Shown: piece after piece, positions 35,546 to 48,398 of the stretch
Layout: each line of letters begins with the position of its first letter
How positions within the stretch are numbered: the first letter of the stretch is position 1
From: Bryopsis sp. KO-2023
Taxonomy: Eukaryota > Chlorophyta > Ulvophyceae > Bryopsidales > Bryopsidaceae
Length of the DNA: 64,000 bases
Reading direction: 5' to 3'
NCBI GenBank assembly: GCA_030272585.1
Contig: BSYQ01000004.1
Coordinates: 3,472,001 to 3,536,000 of the forward strand
The notes under the pieces: generated by a model
Seen by the model: only the letters and a program-made list of their open reading frames with translations
The model's database searches: none
What the model was told of the DNA's origin: nothing
Program-made: the position numbers and the translations under genes

Positions 35546-37288
35546 TTATCCACAGGTGTCCTTATCCATTCGCAAGGGGAGCTGAGCAGCTGCTGGAGTT
35601 GGAGATGGAACTGCAGTCCCATTCAGGTTTGTCTTCAAATGCTCTTCGTGTTCTCCCAGAAATGTTGCAGTTGCATGTGGATGGTGTACAACTGGAGCTG
35701 CAGAAAGATCTTCTTGTGTTTCCCTTCCAGGACTGGCCCGAGAGCTTTCAGGAAGGATTCCCAGAGAAAGCTGTAAACTGCCATCTGTGAGAGGAGTGGT
35801 TGGAGCTGAAGGAGGAGAGAGCATTCCCTGGTAGGTGAATTCTGATGATCCAGAACTTTTTTTCGAAAATCCAGGAGCTGCAGAAGGTACTGCGTTCTTT
35901 CCAGAATTTAATCCAGTGTTTTCAGAAGAAATCCCCAGGGAAGGCTGTAAACTGCCCTCCAAGTGGGGGGTCGTTGGGGCTGAAGGAGGAGAGGGAACTC
36001 CCTGGAAGGTGAATTCCGATAATCCATAAGTTCCTTGCAACTCCCCAACTGATTCTCCTGAAACAGTTCCTACTGTATCCTGATGTGATCCCATTTCGTA
36101 TGCCAGAACATGAACCATGGGCTGATGTGTAGTAATGTCCTCTTTTGTCCCTATTGCTCCATATATGTCCTTTGCTGTGTCAGGTGTGCATTCCAAGATT
36201 GCAGGAAGAGTTGGTGTAACTGCAGAACATCCTGTATCCAGGCATGACCCAAGTGATCGTGTATAAGAGGAGGAGCCAAGAACTGAAGTAGGATTCACCT
36301 CAGAAGGAGCTGATGCACTGTGGGTAAGTGGTAGTGCTGAAACTGTCCCATAATCCAATGCACTTTTACATCCACCTTCCCCTTCGAAACATTCTTTTTC
36401 CAAATCCGAAATAGGCACATCCCACTCGTTTTGTTTCGTATCCAGTGGAGTGGGATGATCCAACTGATGCTCAATCATAGACAAACTTCCCTCACTGATC
36501 CATGTCACCCTTGTATCTTTCTTCAGAAGTACTGCAGCTAAGCAAAGTTTGCCCGTCAGCATACGACTCTCTTGGCTCATATTATGTACTTGGACTCTGA
36601 CTGCTCCATTACCTCCCAATGTGATCGTGTGAAATACATTTGTGATTTGCCCTATAGGTATCACCCCGCAGATTCCCTCTCCAGTGATGCGGAAAGGAGG
36701 AATGATCGTCTTTGACATCCGAGGTCCCAGGACAACCGAACCACCCAAAGGTATGTATATGCGCCCTTGATAAATGCGAAGTCGTTTGGCTTGATTCCGT
36801 TTGTTTGCTGCCGTGAACACAGTGACCAGTGGCTGGGATCGGAAAAGGTTGGTTGTGTCGCTTGTAGGTTCCAGTTCCGACGGCGTAACTCCCTTCTCCG
36901 TGGACTCCTGTTCCGACTTCATAACCTCCTTGGCCTTGACTCCTGCTGCCGTGATCTTCCGTGCCGACTGCATGACCTCCGTGGCCTTGACTCCTGCTGC
37001 CGTCATTTCCTGTTCCACCCTCGTGATCCCGTCGTCCAATACCTGCGCTGGAACTTCCTGTTCTGCTGTCTTCGGTACCAACGCCAGCTCTAAGGGTGGA
37101 GTGTCCAGTTTGTTTTCGATCGTAGAAGTGTTGACAGAAATAGAAGTAGAGGGATCAGAGTCAGGAGGGGTAGTCGAAACACTAGGTCCCGTGGCCTCCA
37201 CTGCGTCCTGGCCAGTCGTCTGCGAATTGTCTCCGTCTCCGTCTCCGTCTCCATCATAATCTTCAGCACACAGAGTAACAGTCGACAC
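35546..37288 (-). mobile_element. Element A upstream polyprotein segment, unassigned
   Basis: Open frame of about 580 codons upstream of RT on the same strand. It is Ser/Thr/Pro-rich, starts with an Asp-Gly repeat, has a beta-rich middle (IYIPLGGSVVLGPRMSKT, GNGAVRVQVHNMSQES) like the segment between protease and RT of some Ty3/gypsy elements, a CLDTGCS motif that could be a protease centre, and a two-copy internal repeat (EFTFQGVPSPPSAPTTP and its variant). Confidence 0.55.
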
Positions 37289-38542
37289 CTCCCCTCCATT
37301 TCTGAAACGGCTGACTTAGTAGGCGAAGATCTAGGCGGAAAACAGAGGTTACAGTCTGAGAGTTCCAGGTAGTCGCGGACTGACTGGGATGGGGTAGTTA
37401 CGTGATGCTCAATGAGAGGCTGAAACGTAGTGAAAAGAGTTCGAACCAGGTTCAGTATATTCAGTGTCAGGTCTCAGATGGCTGAGAGTTTGGGAGTCAG
37501 ACTGGAAGGAGCTTCAGTCTGGGTCCTTAGTCTAGAGGTTATCAAGGGTTATAAAGGGTTAGTCGGAGCTCTGGCTAGAAGGGCTGAGCTGAGAAATGAT
37601 AGAGACGTTTTGAGGAGAGCTAGATGATAGCTAGTATTTGTAAGGTTAGGAGATGGGCTGGGAGTTTTCTAGAAGCTCTGGGCTGAGAGTATAAAAGGCT
37701 GGGGATCGTTGTAAAGAACAAGCTTGTTGAAATAAGATTCAGTTGTATACTCTCGTGTCTCAGACCTTTCTTACAGAACTTCTGGTCGTCTCCCAACGTG
37801 TGTGAAGAACGGGTTAAGTGGCGGCTGGAAGCATTCAGCCTCGGGAAAAAAAGAATCCGTTTCACTGGTTTCGGAGCGAAGTTTTCTATGCCTATAATCA
37901 GAGAAGAAGAATACTGGTTTGGCGAAGAAGGAGATCCTAGGTTACTGCTTGTAGACCTCTGGCTGGAAGAGAACCCGTTGGAAGTTCTGCACATAGGCGA
38001 AGACAATAGTGATACTGAAAGCACAGGATCAAGCGAATCGAGAACTGAGACGGAGGCGACAGTTGATCTTCCGCTTACCCCTGAAACCCCAACGCAGGCA
38101 GAACCTCAGTAAGTTTGCCTATGGACCCTTGGCTTGATTTTCTTTTTGAGCTATACTACAGAATCGAGTGGCAGTATCCCGGCGAGGAACTGGAATTACC
38201 AGTAGTGCGGAGGGAGGCTAGGAGGAACGAGGTCCAACTGAACTACGAGGAACTCGACCTACTCTGCTTCTTAAAAGAGCTGGAAGAACAGGCTGACAAA
38301 GAGAATCAGCCACCACCAGCCGCAGGAGAACCGGACTTTCCGACCAACCCCAGGTTCTACAGCCTCGACGAGGAGGAGAGAGCAGACCTCGCCTTGTCTG
38401 AGTTCTTCCATCCATGAAGGAAGAGAAAGTTAGGGTATCCGAATTTACCTATCCGCGGAATACCCTAACCGAGGATTTCTGAGGCTGAGATGGAGCAACA
38501 GGTGGCTGAGTTGAGGGCGGCGTATGAGGAGGTGATGGGAAG
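37289..38542 (+). mobile_element. Plus-strand LTR-like segment with PBS and small open frames
   Basis: On the plus strand, opposite to element A: an LTR-like promoter stretch (TATAAAAGG near 37690, AATAAG near 37720), a 12-base motif TGGTTTCGGAGC at 37866-37877 identical to the primer-binding sites of the other two LTR elements, then open frames 37888-38112, 38121-38417 and one starting at 38490. The encoded proteins are acidic (LLVDLWLEENPLEVL, LNYEELDLLCFLKELEEQ) and of no family I recognise. It may be the 5' end of a further LTR element lying against element A. Fossil, incomplete. Confidence 0.4.
38429..38469. repeat. Hairpin, 10-bp perfect arms
   Basis: Inverted repeat GTTAGGGTAT / ATACCCTAAC with a 21-base loop, between the second and third small open frames of the plus-strand segment. 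Role unknown. Confidence 0.7.
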
Positions 38543-38885
38543 CAGAGATAGGACTTTACGGTTACGGTACCGTAAACCGTACCGTAACCTCACTCCGGTC
38601 ACTTACGGTTACGGTCACTCCGGTCCGGACCGGAGTGGTTTTCGTGCTCGGAACCGGACCACCGTAAATGTTATCCGTAGTACTACGGCGTCATTACGGC
38701 GGTCCGGAGCATGAAATGACGGATTTACGGTTCGGTTATCACCGTACACCGGAGCATGCCGTAAACTCACCGTAAATCAACAACCGTAGCACCGTAAATC
38801 ATCCACCGTAGCGCCGTAATCACATGACCGTAACACCGTAAACCGCAAACCGGAGTCCGTTCCACCGTAAAGAGGAGTTACGGTG
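38543..38885. repeat. Left subterminal motif array of hAT B
   Basis: About 340 bp with dozens of copies of ACCGTAA / TTACGGT and CCGGAC in both orientations, from the terminal repeat to the start of the transposase leader. In hAT elements such subterminal repeats bind the transposase. Confidence 0.75.
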
Positions 38886-39006
38886 GAAAGTTGTCCCGTC
38901 GTACGCAACCTCCCTTATAATCTAGCCACTCTCCCATCGCTAGTTTCTCCTTTGGTTTTCTACTGTCTCGCGGTGTGTTTTCGTTTTTTTCCGGAGTGTG
39001 TTCAGT

Positions 39007-42000
39007 ATGTCGGCGACGTCGGATGTTCAGTTGATGGGCGAGGTCAGAAAGGATGCGGGGTTGCGTCCTGTCGACTACGCACCGCTGGCGACCCTGGTGG
39101 TGCAGCTCGACGACGGCTCGTGGGAGGCCTATGTAAAAGGAGAAAAGGGGAAGAAAAAAGAGGACAGGCTGGTCAAGCTGAAGTGTTTGCTGTGCGGACA
39201 CATGTGCTCTTGGTGTAAGTATTTTGTTTTGTTTTTTTTTTTCTTTTTCTGGGTTAATATTTCTGGAGTAGTTTTTTATTTTGGTGTGGATGTCTGCAGC
39301 CAAGGGGTCCTACAGTGGCATCAAGTCCCACTGCTCTGGGAGGCATGGTGTGAAAGACCATGATGTCCTCACCACTGCCAAGGGGTGGATCGATGATGCT
39401 GCGAAGGATGGGAAGGACTTCCCATTAGAAGAATGGACGTCGAAAATGGCAGCAGCAGGCAGAGATAGGACTTGGGCCAAATTTTTGGTCCGGCTACGGT
39501 CCGGTCCGGTTACGGTCGGTTTACGGTTCCGTATTACGGCCGTAACTCCGTACCGTAACCGGAGTAATATGTTGTTTTTACGGTACGGAACAGGTACGGT
39601 ATAGCTACGGTAGCCCCTAAATCATCGTGAAGTAGTGTGGTTCAGTGCTAAAGCGTTAGGCTGTAGTCTGTAAGGTCGTGGGTTCGAATCCCCTTGGGTT
39701 CTTTTGGGTTCTCGGGACCCTGCGGGGGTTACTATTTACGGTTTACGGTTGGTACGGTGGTTACGGTCGGTACGGTCCGGTACCGGAGCAGTACGGAGTG
39801 GTACGGTGGTCCGGTTCCGAGCACGAAAACCACTCCGGTCCGGACCGTAACTACCGTAACCGTAAGTGACCGGAGTGGGGTTACGGTACGGTTTACGGTA
39901 CCGTAACCGGAAAGTCCTATCTCTGGCAGCAGGCCATTTGAAGCCAGGAAAGGGGGGGAAGTCAAGCGAGGACCCATCCGAGACGCTGATATCCAAGTCT
40001 CTACACCGGGTAGGTTTGTGATTGCTTGTGATGTTAATGCATGTGTTGTTGTGTTGCTGGATGCTGGAATTTCCAGCCTGAATTTTGGGGGACTGCATGT
40101 GTTGTTGTGTTGCTGGATGCTGGAATTTCCAGCCTGAATTTTGGGGGACTGCATGTGGTGCTGATGTGCATGTGTGATGTACAGAATGTGCGCTACCAAG
40201 CCGGCAGTGCCGGATACAAGAGGTTCGTCAGGGAAGCGGCAAAGTGGGTGGCGAGGGACTCCCTTCCTTTTGGGACTCCATGCACTCCAGCCTTCCTCGA
40301 GTTCGCCAGGGTGCTTGAACCCAAATGCCCAAAAGTGGATCCCAAAACCATAAAGCGCGAGATCAGTTCTGTCTACAAGAGCGAGATGGAAAGTGTGACA
40401 GTTTTCTTAGTGGAAGTGGAAGTGTGGGCTTAGTGGGGTTCGAACTCGTGATCTCCGGATCGCGAGTCTTTCTATTTTCGTCCTAACCGCTCGGCTGAGT
40501 GGTAGTTGGTGATGGTTAGTTGTGTGACTGACCGATCATAGTGGGACATTGTGTGAAATGTGTGAAAGAGTGAGAAGTGGTTCCGGGGAGGATTCGAACC
40601 TCCGCCGTAACCGTAACTGGACTTTGACCGGTCCGCACTACAAGAGTAGTGTGGTGGTGGACTCGGTGTTCTTTGTAAAAGTTCCTTTGTCTTATATCAC
40701 TCCCGAGTCTTACAAGTGGTTTCGGAGCGAAAGTGTACAGAGCTACACCGAACGATCGGGCGGCCTGTAGAAGTGGGTTCATCGTAAAGACCGGGGGGAG
40801 AACCAGAAATGTCGGCTGAAGACTTGAACAACGTGCTGGAGTCAGTAGCAGCACTGAAGACGGGGTGTAAAGCACTGGAAGACCGTCTAGGGGAACTCGA
40901 AGGGTTGGAGATAAAGACAGAAATCGCAAACATCCACAAAGCAGGACAGAACGTGGAGAAACTGGTGAATAAGCATGGCGACGAGTTCGCAAAGGTTCAC
41001 AAAGCAGGCTTGGCAGTCGAAAAACTGGCGAACAAGCATGGAGAGTCCTTACAGAAACTGTCGAAAGCGGTCGGCAAGCTCGATGAAGCGGGAGCTGGGC
41101 TACAGGACAAAGTCAAAGCTGTAAAGGAGAAAGTTGCTGAGCTTGGAACCACGAACGAAACCAGACATGTCGAGACTACCGGAAAACTGGAGTTGTTGGA
41201 AAAATCGGCGGGCGAGATCCGCGCGGACATGTTGAAAGTTCGACAGGGAGGCACGAAACTGGAACAGAAAGTGTCAAAAGTGAGCCTCGAAAGCCAAGCG
41301 AACCACCAGAAGCTTATGCAGAAGTTGGACGAACTGACGCTGAGCCAAACCCTACGAGAAACCCAGGCGATGGAGTTTCGGACGGAGACGGACACGAAGT
41401 TTGCCACGGTGCTGGCAACGATGACGGAACTTACGGAACAGCAGTCGACGGCGCAGTCTGCTGCAGGTCATACACTGGAAGCAGGCTCAGGCCTGCACAA
41501 GAAACTATTGGACCTGCAAGAACAAATGGCAAACCAGAAGCTCGAACTGCAGGCATCGTTACTGGCAGCAAAACACGAAATGGAAGAACGGGTACGGCAA
41601 GCAAGAACAACAGCGGGAGCAACGAGTGGAGGCTCCGCTGCAGGGCCGTCGATACCTGATGCGTGGAACTTCGCGCCTATACGGCTGGGGAATCCTCCTC
41701 AGTTCTTCGGAAAAACCGGAGAAGGAGCTTCAGACTGGGTGGAGAGCATGGAAACCTATTTTGTGGCGTCTGGGTGTCCGGTTGGAAAACGGGCACTGCT
41801 GGCGTCAACGGTGTTGAGAGGAGCTGCACAAGAGTGGTACACGGTGAAGAAAGCGTCAAACCCGATGGTGATGGCGAGCTGGGATGTGCTGGGGCAGGAG
41901 CTTATCGAATACTTCGACCCCTTTGACAAGGCAGAGACGGCCAGAGACCAGCTATTCAGGCTAACGCACAAGAAGGGCACGCTCAGGGAGCACATCTCTC

Positions 42001-45000
42001 TGTTTTCCAAACTCTTGATCAAGACTCCAACTATGGCAACGGAAGACAAAATACATCTCTTCACGCACAGCCTACAAGCGAAGATAAAATCTCACGTCTT
42101 CTTAAACCGTCCTCAGACATTCGACGAGGCTGTTCAGTTGGCACTGCAAGCAGACCGGGCTGCAGGCCGAGCAGGAAACGAGCAGACTCCTTGGTACCCA
42201 AAACAAAACCGGCAGTATGACGATAAGATGGAGATTGGTGCAGTGTCAGGAGAGAAGTGGAACCAGTCGTCACCCAAGAAAGGGAAATGTCATAATTGCG
42301 GAAAGTTCGGGCATTTCGCGAGAGAATGTCGATCGAAGAAGAAGGGTGGCCAAAACAAGTCGTCGGGAAACGAGTAGGGCCTCCCTGGACCAGGCCAGGA
42401 GGGGCGTCAAAGAAGCCTGGACATGCAAATGTGATGTCGGAAATGTCGTCAGGAAGTCGTCAGAATGGTTCTCAAGACAAGGAAGGAATGAATGAAAATC
42501 AGAGGATTGTCAGTGATGGGAAGGTGTTAGTGGTCGATAAGGTTGGAGTGGAGACATCTAAAGGATCTCCTGGGAATGGTGCTCAGGCAAATGCAGGATC
42601 CAGATGTAATACTTCTTCATCTTATGGGAGAAGGTTTGGGGGAGGGAAGCTTGCCAGATCCAGTACCTCAGATTCGAGGGCTGGCAAAGGGGATCCGGAC
42701 AGCATCAATGCTCAGGGATCCATCCCCACAGTGTTGGGACAATCAAAACAGAAAACCCCTGAGAAGGAAGGGATAACAAAGGACAGAGTACAGTCCTCCC
42801 CTTCTAAAGGATCAGTGGAGGTGCAAACACAGATACAGAGACTCAAGGAATCCACATCTAAGCCCAGAGAGGTCCTCACAGCCTCAGGAGTATGGAAATC
42901 CACACAGGCAACAGGGGATTCACAAGGGGGTCATGGGATTCACAAGAAAGTCAGATTCTCACCACCAGCTGAGACACATTGTCCAACACCAAGCCAGGAA
43001 AAAGTGGAAAATATGATGACAGGGAAATTGGGATCAGTAGGTCAAGGAGACCTGGGATCCACCCTGCTATATGTGCCAGGAAAGTTGCAGAAACAAACAG
43101 TCAAATGTCTCATAGACAGTGGAGCCACAGGGGACTTCATGGATGTCCAAACAGCCCAGGAAAATGCCTTGAAAATCTTCAAGGATGCACATCTATCAGT
43201 GGAACTGGCAGATGGTTCCAGATTGCTACTCAAACAACAGGCACTGGTCAGGATAAGGATGGGTCCTTGGGTGATAAAGAGGATCTTCTGGATGGTACCA
43301 AATCTGAAGCACAAGGTCATTTTGGGAAAGGCCTGGTTGGTTGATCACAATCCACACATCAACTGGAGAAGTCATGTGATAACCATTTGCAGACCTAACA
43401 AAGCCCCAATTAAGTTGCAAGGATTCCATCCAAAGGTGGCAACAACCCAGGATCCACAGGAGATAAACTTACTCTCAGCCAGTGAGGCCAAGAAATGTCT
43501 GAAGAACAGGAATGGGGAAGCATATCTGGTGCTGGTCAGGAAAGCTCAGGATCCTCAGGCATCTGGGGAAATCAATGCAGCTAAACAGATCAGGAATCCT
43601 GGTGAATCTATGGAAGTCAAGGGTACTGAGGATGGTACAGATGCAAATTTCAAAAGCATGGTGGATGGACTGGATGATGAGCTACATGAGCTGAAGGATG
43701 TCCTTAATGCATACAAGGCTGTCTTTCCTATGGATCTGCCAAATCATCTACCACCTCACAGACCCTGGGACATGAAGATCCCATTGAAAGATGGTACAAA
43801 ACCAATCTTTGGCCCATTGTATAAACAATCCCCAAAAGAATTAGATGCTCTCAGGGAGCAATTGGATTATTTGCTGGAGAAAGGGATGATCAGACCAAGT
43901 CACAGCACATTTGGTGCACCTGTGCTCTTTGTCCCAAAACCTGGAGGGGCATTGAGATTCTGTGTAGACTACAGAGCTCTGAATAGGGCAACCAAGGTCA
44001 CACAGTTTCCTATACCTAGAATGGATGAGATGCTGGACAGACTCAACCATGCAAGGTACTTCAGCAAAGTGGATCTAAGGGCAGGATTTTGGCAGTTGAG
44101 GATGGCTCCAGGGGAGGAAGGAAAGACCTCATTCAGAACAAAGTATGGACAATTTGAATTTTTGGTGATGCCAATGGGCCTGAGTGGATCTCCTGGACAT
44201 TTTATGTCCATGATGAATGAGATCCTGGCTCCATATATTGATAAATTTGTCCAAGTCTTTTTGGATGACATCCTGATATATTCATCCACTCCTGAAGAAC
44301 ATGCCAGACACATGAAGCTGGTACTGGAGGCCCTCAGGAAACATCAACTATATGCCAAGCTGGTCAAGTCTGCAGTAGGGAAAAAAGAAGTGGATTTTCT
44401 GGGAACTTGGGTTACACATCAAGGAGTGCAGCCAATGGCTGACAAGCTGGATGCAATCAAGCAGTGGCCCACACCATCCAATGTGCATGATGTCAGGAGT
44501 TTCCTGGGATTATGTTGTTTCTACAGAAGATTTGTAGCCAATTTCAGTGGCAAGGCTGCAGCATTGACCAACCTGACCAAAGGAAATCAACATTTCATAT
44601 GGGGAGAAGAAGAGAAGCAGGCATTTGAGGATCTCAAAGAAGCATTATGCTCTGCACCTGTCCTGATACATCCTAGGGAAGATTGGCCCTGGATTGTGGC
44701 TACAGATGGCAGCCAATCAGGAGTGGGGGGAGTGCTGATGCAGGAGGGACCAGATGGACTACATCCAGTGGCCTTTGAATCCCATAAGCTCACTGATGCA
44801 GAGTCCAGGTACCCTATACATGAGATTGAACTACTGGGGATTGTCCACTGTCTCAAGAAGTGGAGGGCATATTTGGAAGGAAGGGAGTTTGTTCTGAGGA
44901 CAGACAATCAGTCATTAGTTTGGCTGGATTCTCAACAGCATCTCAGCAGAAGACAAGCTAGATGGGTGGAGTTCCTAGCTCCTTTCAGGTTCCAAACTGT

Positions 45001-48000
45001 CCACATCCCAGGGAAGGATAATGTGGTGGCTGATGCACTCTCAAGATGTCCACATCCAGTGGATCCAAGGGATTCTGGAAGTGGAGGGGGAGATTTGAAG
45101 GCATCTACACCACCTGGCACAACAAAAACTCTTGTACAGCATGATGGCAAGGTTCAGAGGTACCAAGGCTTGGGGGCCTGGGGAGAGAATCATCCACAGG
45201 ATCTTGTGTTTGATGAACAACCAGGAGAGCCATTGGGTTCCAGATTGGTGAAGGTTACTGGATGCCAAACTGGAAAGCTGCCTGAGAGACTGAAAACAGA
45301 TGTGATGCCAAGTGATGCAAGAGGAGGTACCAAATGGGGTACTGGAAAAGGATTGTCAAGATCTGATGAACAAATCAATGCACTAGAGAAGTCATCCATG
45401 GAACCTATGGCTCAAGGGAGTCCAAAGGAGGTTGCTGATGCCCAGATGAATGATGCACATTGCAAGGAAATCCTGAAGAGATTGGATTCTGACATCCAGA
45501 CCCAAAGGGTGTTCAAGATGTCTACTGATGGAGTTCTACAGACTGTGGAGGGCAAGATTGTGGTGCCACAAAGTCTGAAAGCAATGGTGATGAAGGAAGG
45601 GCATGACAGTTTACTTGGAGGACATAAGGGAAAGGAGAGAACCCTGTCTACACTACAGCAGAACTTTTGGTGGAAGAAGATGTCTCAAGAGGTGGCTCAA
45701 TATTGCAGGAGCTGTCCTGTGTGTCAGAAGACCAAGTCATCTACCCAGAAGATTGCTGGAGACCTACAACCATTGCAGATCCCCAACAGGAGATGGAGCT
45801 CAGTGAGCTTGGATCTCATCACAGGACTACCAAGGACTGAGAGGGGAAAGGATGCTATAGTGGTGTTTGTGGACAGGATGTCCAAAATGTCCCATTTCTG
45901 TGCCACAGAAGGAACCATTGGAGCTGTAGGAATGGCCAGAATGTTGTTTGATGAAGTATGGAGACATCATGGGATGCCTGAAGACCTGGTATCTGACAGG
46001 GATGCCAGGTTCACCTCTGAGCTATGGAAGGAATTGATGAAGCTGGTAGGGACAACTCTGAAGATGTCATCTGCCAGGCATCCACAGTCAGATGGACAAA
46101 CAGAAAGATTGAACAGGATCCTTGAGGAGAGCTTAAGAGCCTATGTCAACCATTCCCAATCAGACTGGGATTTAAAACTGAGTGCAGCTGAGTTTGTTTA
46201 CAACCAAGGGAAGCAGTCAAGTACTGGGTATAGCCCATTTTACTTGAACTCTGGAGAAGAACCTTTGGTGCCTGCAGCCTTGTTGGGGAGGAAGAAGATT
46301 GAGACACCCATCAGAGGTGTAGATGAAATTTTGAATGATCTGAAGATGGATGTGGAGGTAGCCAAGACATGCATTGCCAGAGCTCAGAACAGACAGAAGC
46401 AGAATGCAGACAAGCATAGGAGAGAAGATGAGTTCAGGGTGAATGATGTGGTCCTCCTGAGTACAAAAGACTTGAAGCTGGCTGGGGACAGATGCAAGAA
46501 GCTGGGTCCAAAGTATGTGGGTCCATTCAAGATTCTGAAGAGAGTGGGCCAAGTGGCCTATGAACTGGAAGTCCCTCAACAGTGGAGTCTACATCCAGTG
46601 TTCCATATCTCAAAGCTGAGGAGATACATCCAGGATGAACAGTATGGGGAAAGGGAACCCAACCCAGTTCCTCCTGAGATCATTGATGGAAACCCAGAGT
46701 TCCATGTGGAGAGATTCTTGGATCACAGAGAGATCAGAAGAGGCAGAGGCAGGGGGAGGACCTCAAGAGAGTTCCTCATCAGATGGCAGGGGTATGATAG
46801 AGGCCATGACAGTTGGGAGCCTATCAGGAATTTGGAGAACTGCCCAGACATTGCAGCAGCATATTTCCAGCAGAATCAACTGGAGGCATCAGTCCAAGAG
46901 AAGAGGATTTGGGGATGGAGATGATTGGAATCATTGATGCCAATAGTGAGTAAAAATGAGAAGTATTCTTAATGAGATAAGGGAATGAGAATTGAATTTC
47001 AGTCTATGACTGTTGGGGGTTCAGGGGAGATGGTGTTAGTGCTGAGACCAGGTCAGCTGATTTCTTTTCTACTATCTTGGAGTTTGGCTTTTCAGATGGG
47101 GCTTTTTCCTTTTTGCTTTCTGGGGAGTCTTTGGGATTTTCCTTTTTGCCTTTGAGGGAGTGCTCTATTTCTTTGCTGGTTTTTCTATGTGCTTATGGTG
47201 ACCTTAGGACTGGGGGTCCAGCTTCCCAAGGTCAGGGGGAGTCTTGTGACAGTTTTCTTAGTGGAAGTGGAAGTGTGGGCTTAGTGGGGTTCGAACTCGT
47301 GATCTCCGGATCGCGAGTCTTTCTATTTTCGTCCTAACCGCTCGGCTGAGTGGTAGTTGGTGATGGTTAGTTGTGTGACTGACCGATCATAGTGGGACAT
47401 TGTGTGAAATGTGTGAAAGAGTGAGAAGTGGTTCCGGGGAGGATTCGAACCTCCGCCGTAACCGTAACTGGACTTTGACCGGTCCGCACTACAAGAGTAG
47501 TGTGGTGGTGGACTCGGTGTTCTTTGTAAAAGTTCCTTTGTCTTATATCACTCCCGAGTCTTACAGAAAGGTTGACGAGGTCCGTCCCATGGAAGGTAAC
47601 CGCTTTTACGACCGACCTGTGGAAGAGTAGGACTTCATGTGAATATATAACATTCACATGCAGCTGGGTAGATACAGAGTGGGTTTTGAAGACTAGGACA
47701 TTAGGATCGCATAGGTTAGAGTATACAAGCATAACCGCAGAGGTTCTTTCGGTGGAAATTCCAAAACTGCTTCAGGGGTACTTTGGGGGGTCAGCTCAGT
47801 TAGGAGAATTGAGGCCGACCATAATTTCAGATTGTGGATCGAATATTAGGAAGGCCCTTCAAGAAGAATTAGAATTTGACTGGCTCAGGTGCTCCTTGCA
47901 CATGCTCCACAATGTGGTGCAGCTGGGCTTAGGGCATATAGGCGTTATTGGGAGGGTCAATAAACACACGGCCTTACTACTAGAGGCAATAGATGTGTTG

Positions 48001-48360
48001 AAAGGGGTAGCAGCCCATGTACGGCGCTCCTCTACTTTTAAAACTAAGTTCAGTCAGGCTCAGGTAGAGATGTGGGAAAGGGGGGAAGGGGGGGAAGGGG
48101 GGGAGGGGGGGGAGGTGGAGTACATGCCGGCGGACCTCGGGGAGGAGGAAAGCGAGGACTCGCTGGAGGATGCACAGGATATGGCGCCACAGGTGGATAA
48201 ACTCTCCTTTATTTTCTGTTGCTTCCATTCACTTCCCTTTTTCTGTGTTGCTGCTTGCTTCTTGTTATAAGTTGAATTTTTTCTGACATCTAAATGGCTT
48301 GTTTTGGGTGTTGTTTGGCTGCAGGGTCCCACCAGTCAGGATCTTGATGATATTGCTGCA

Positions 48361-48398
<38 letters not shown>

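Larger units (their letters stand above)
40394..47565 (+). mobile_element. LTR element D, chromovirus (Ty3/gypsy), looks whole and young
   Basis: 7.17 kb with two 321-bp LTRs (40394-40714, 47245-47565) that read identical, starting TGTGACAG and ending TCTTACA, and a 5-bp target duplication GAAAG (40389-40393, 47566-47570). A primer-binding site TGGTTTCGGAGC lies at 40717-40728 and a G-rich polypurine-like stretch (CAGGGGGAG) just before the 3' LTR. Gag and a long pol with a C-terminal chromodomain are both open. Identical LTRs mean a very recent insertion. It interrupts exon 3 of the hAT transposase. Confidence 0.93.

Noticed and set aside
39633-39703. A working tRNA-Tyr gene
   Set aside because: A and B boxes fit, but acceptor and anticodon stems do not pair and it lies within a MITE; kept only as a tRNA-like relic.
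42296-46924. Decay by methyl-cytosine deamination as cause of the CpG loss in pol
   Set aside because: Pol is open, the LTRs are identical and gag keeps its CpG, so post-insertion decay does not fit.
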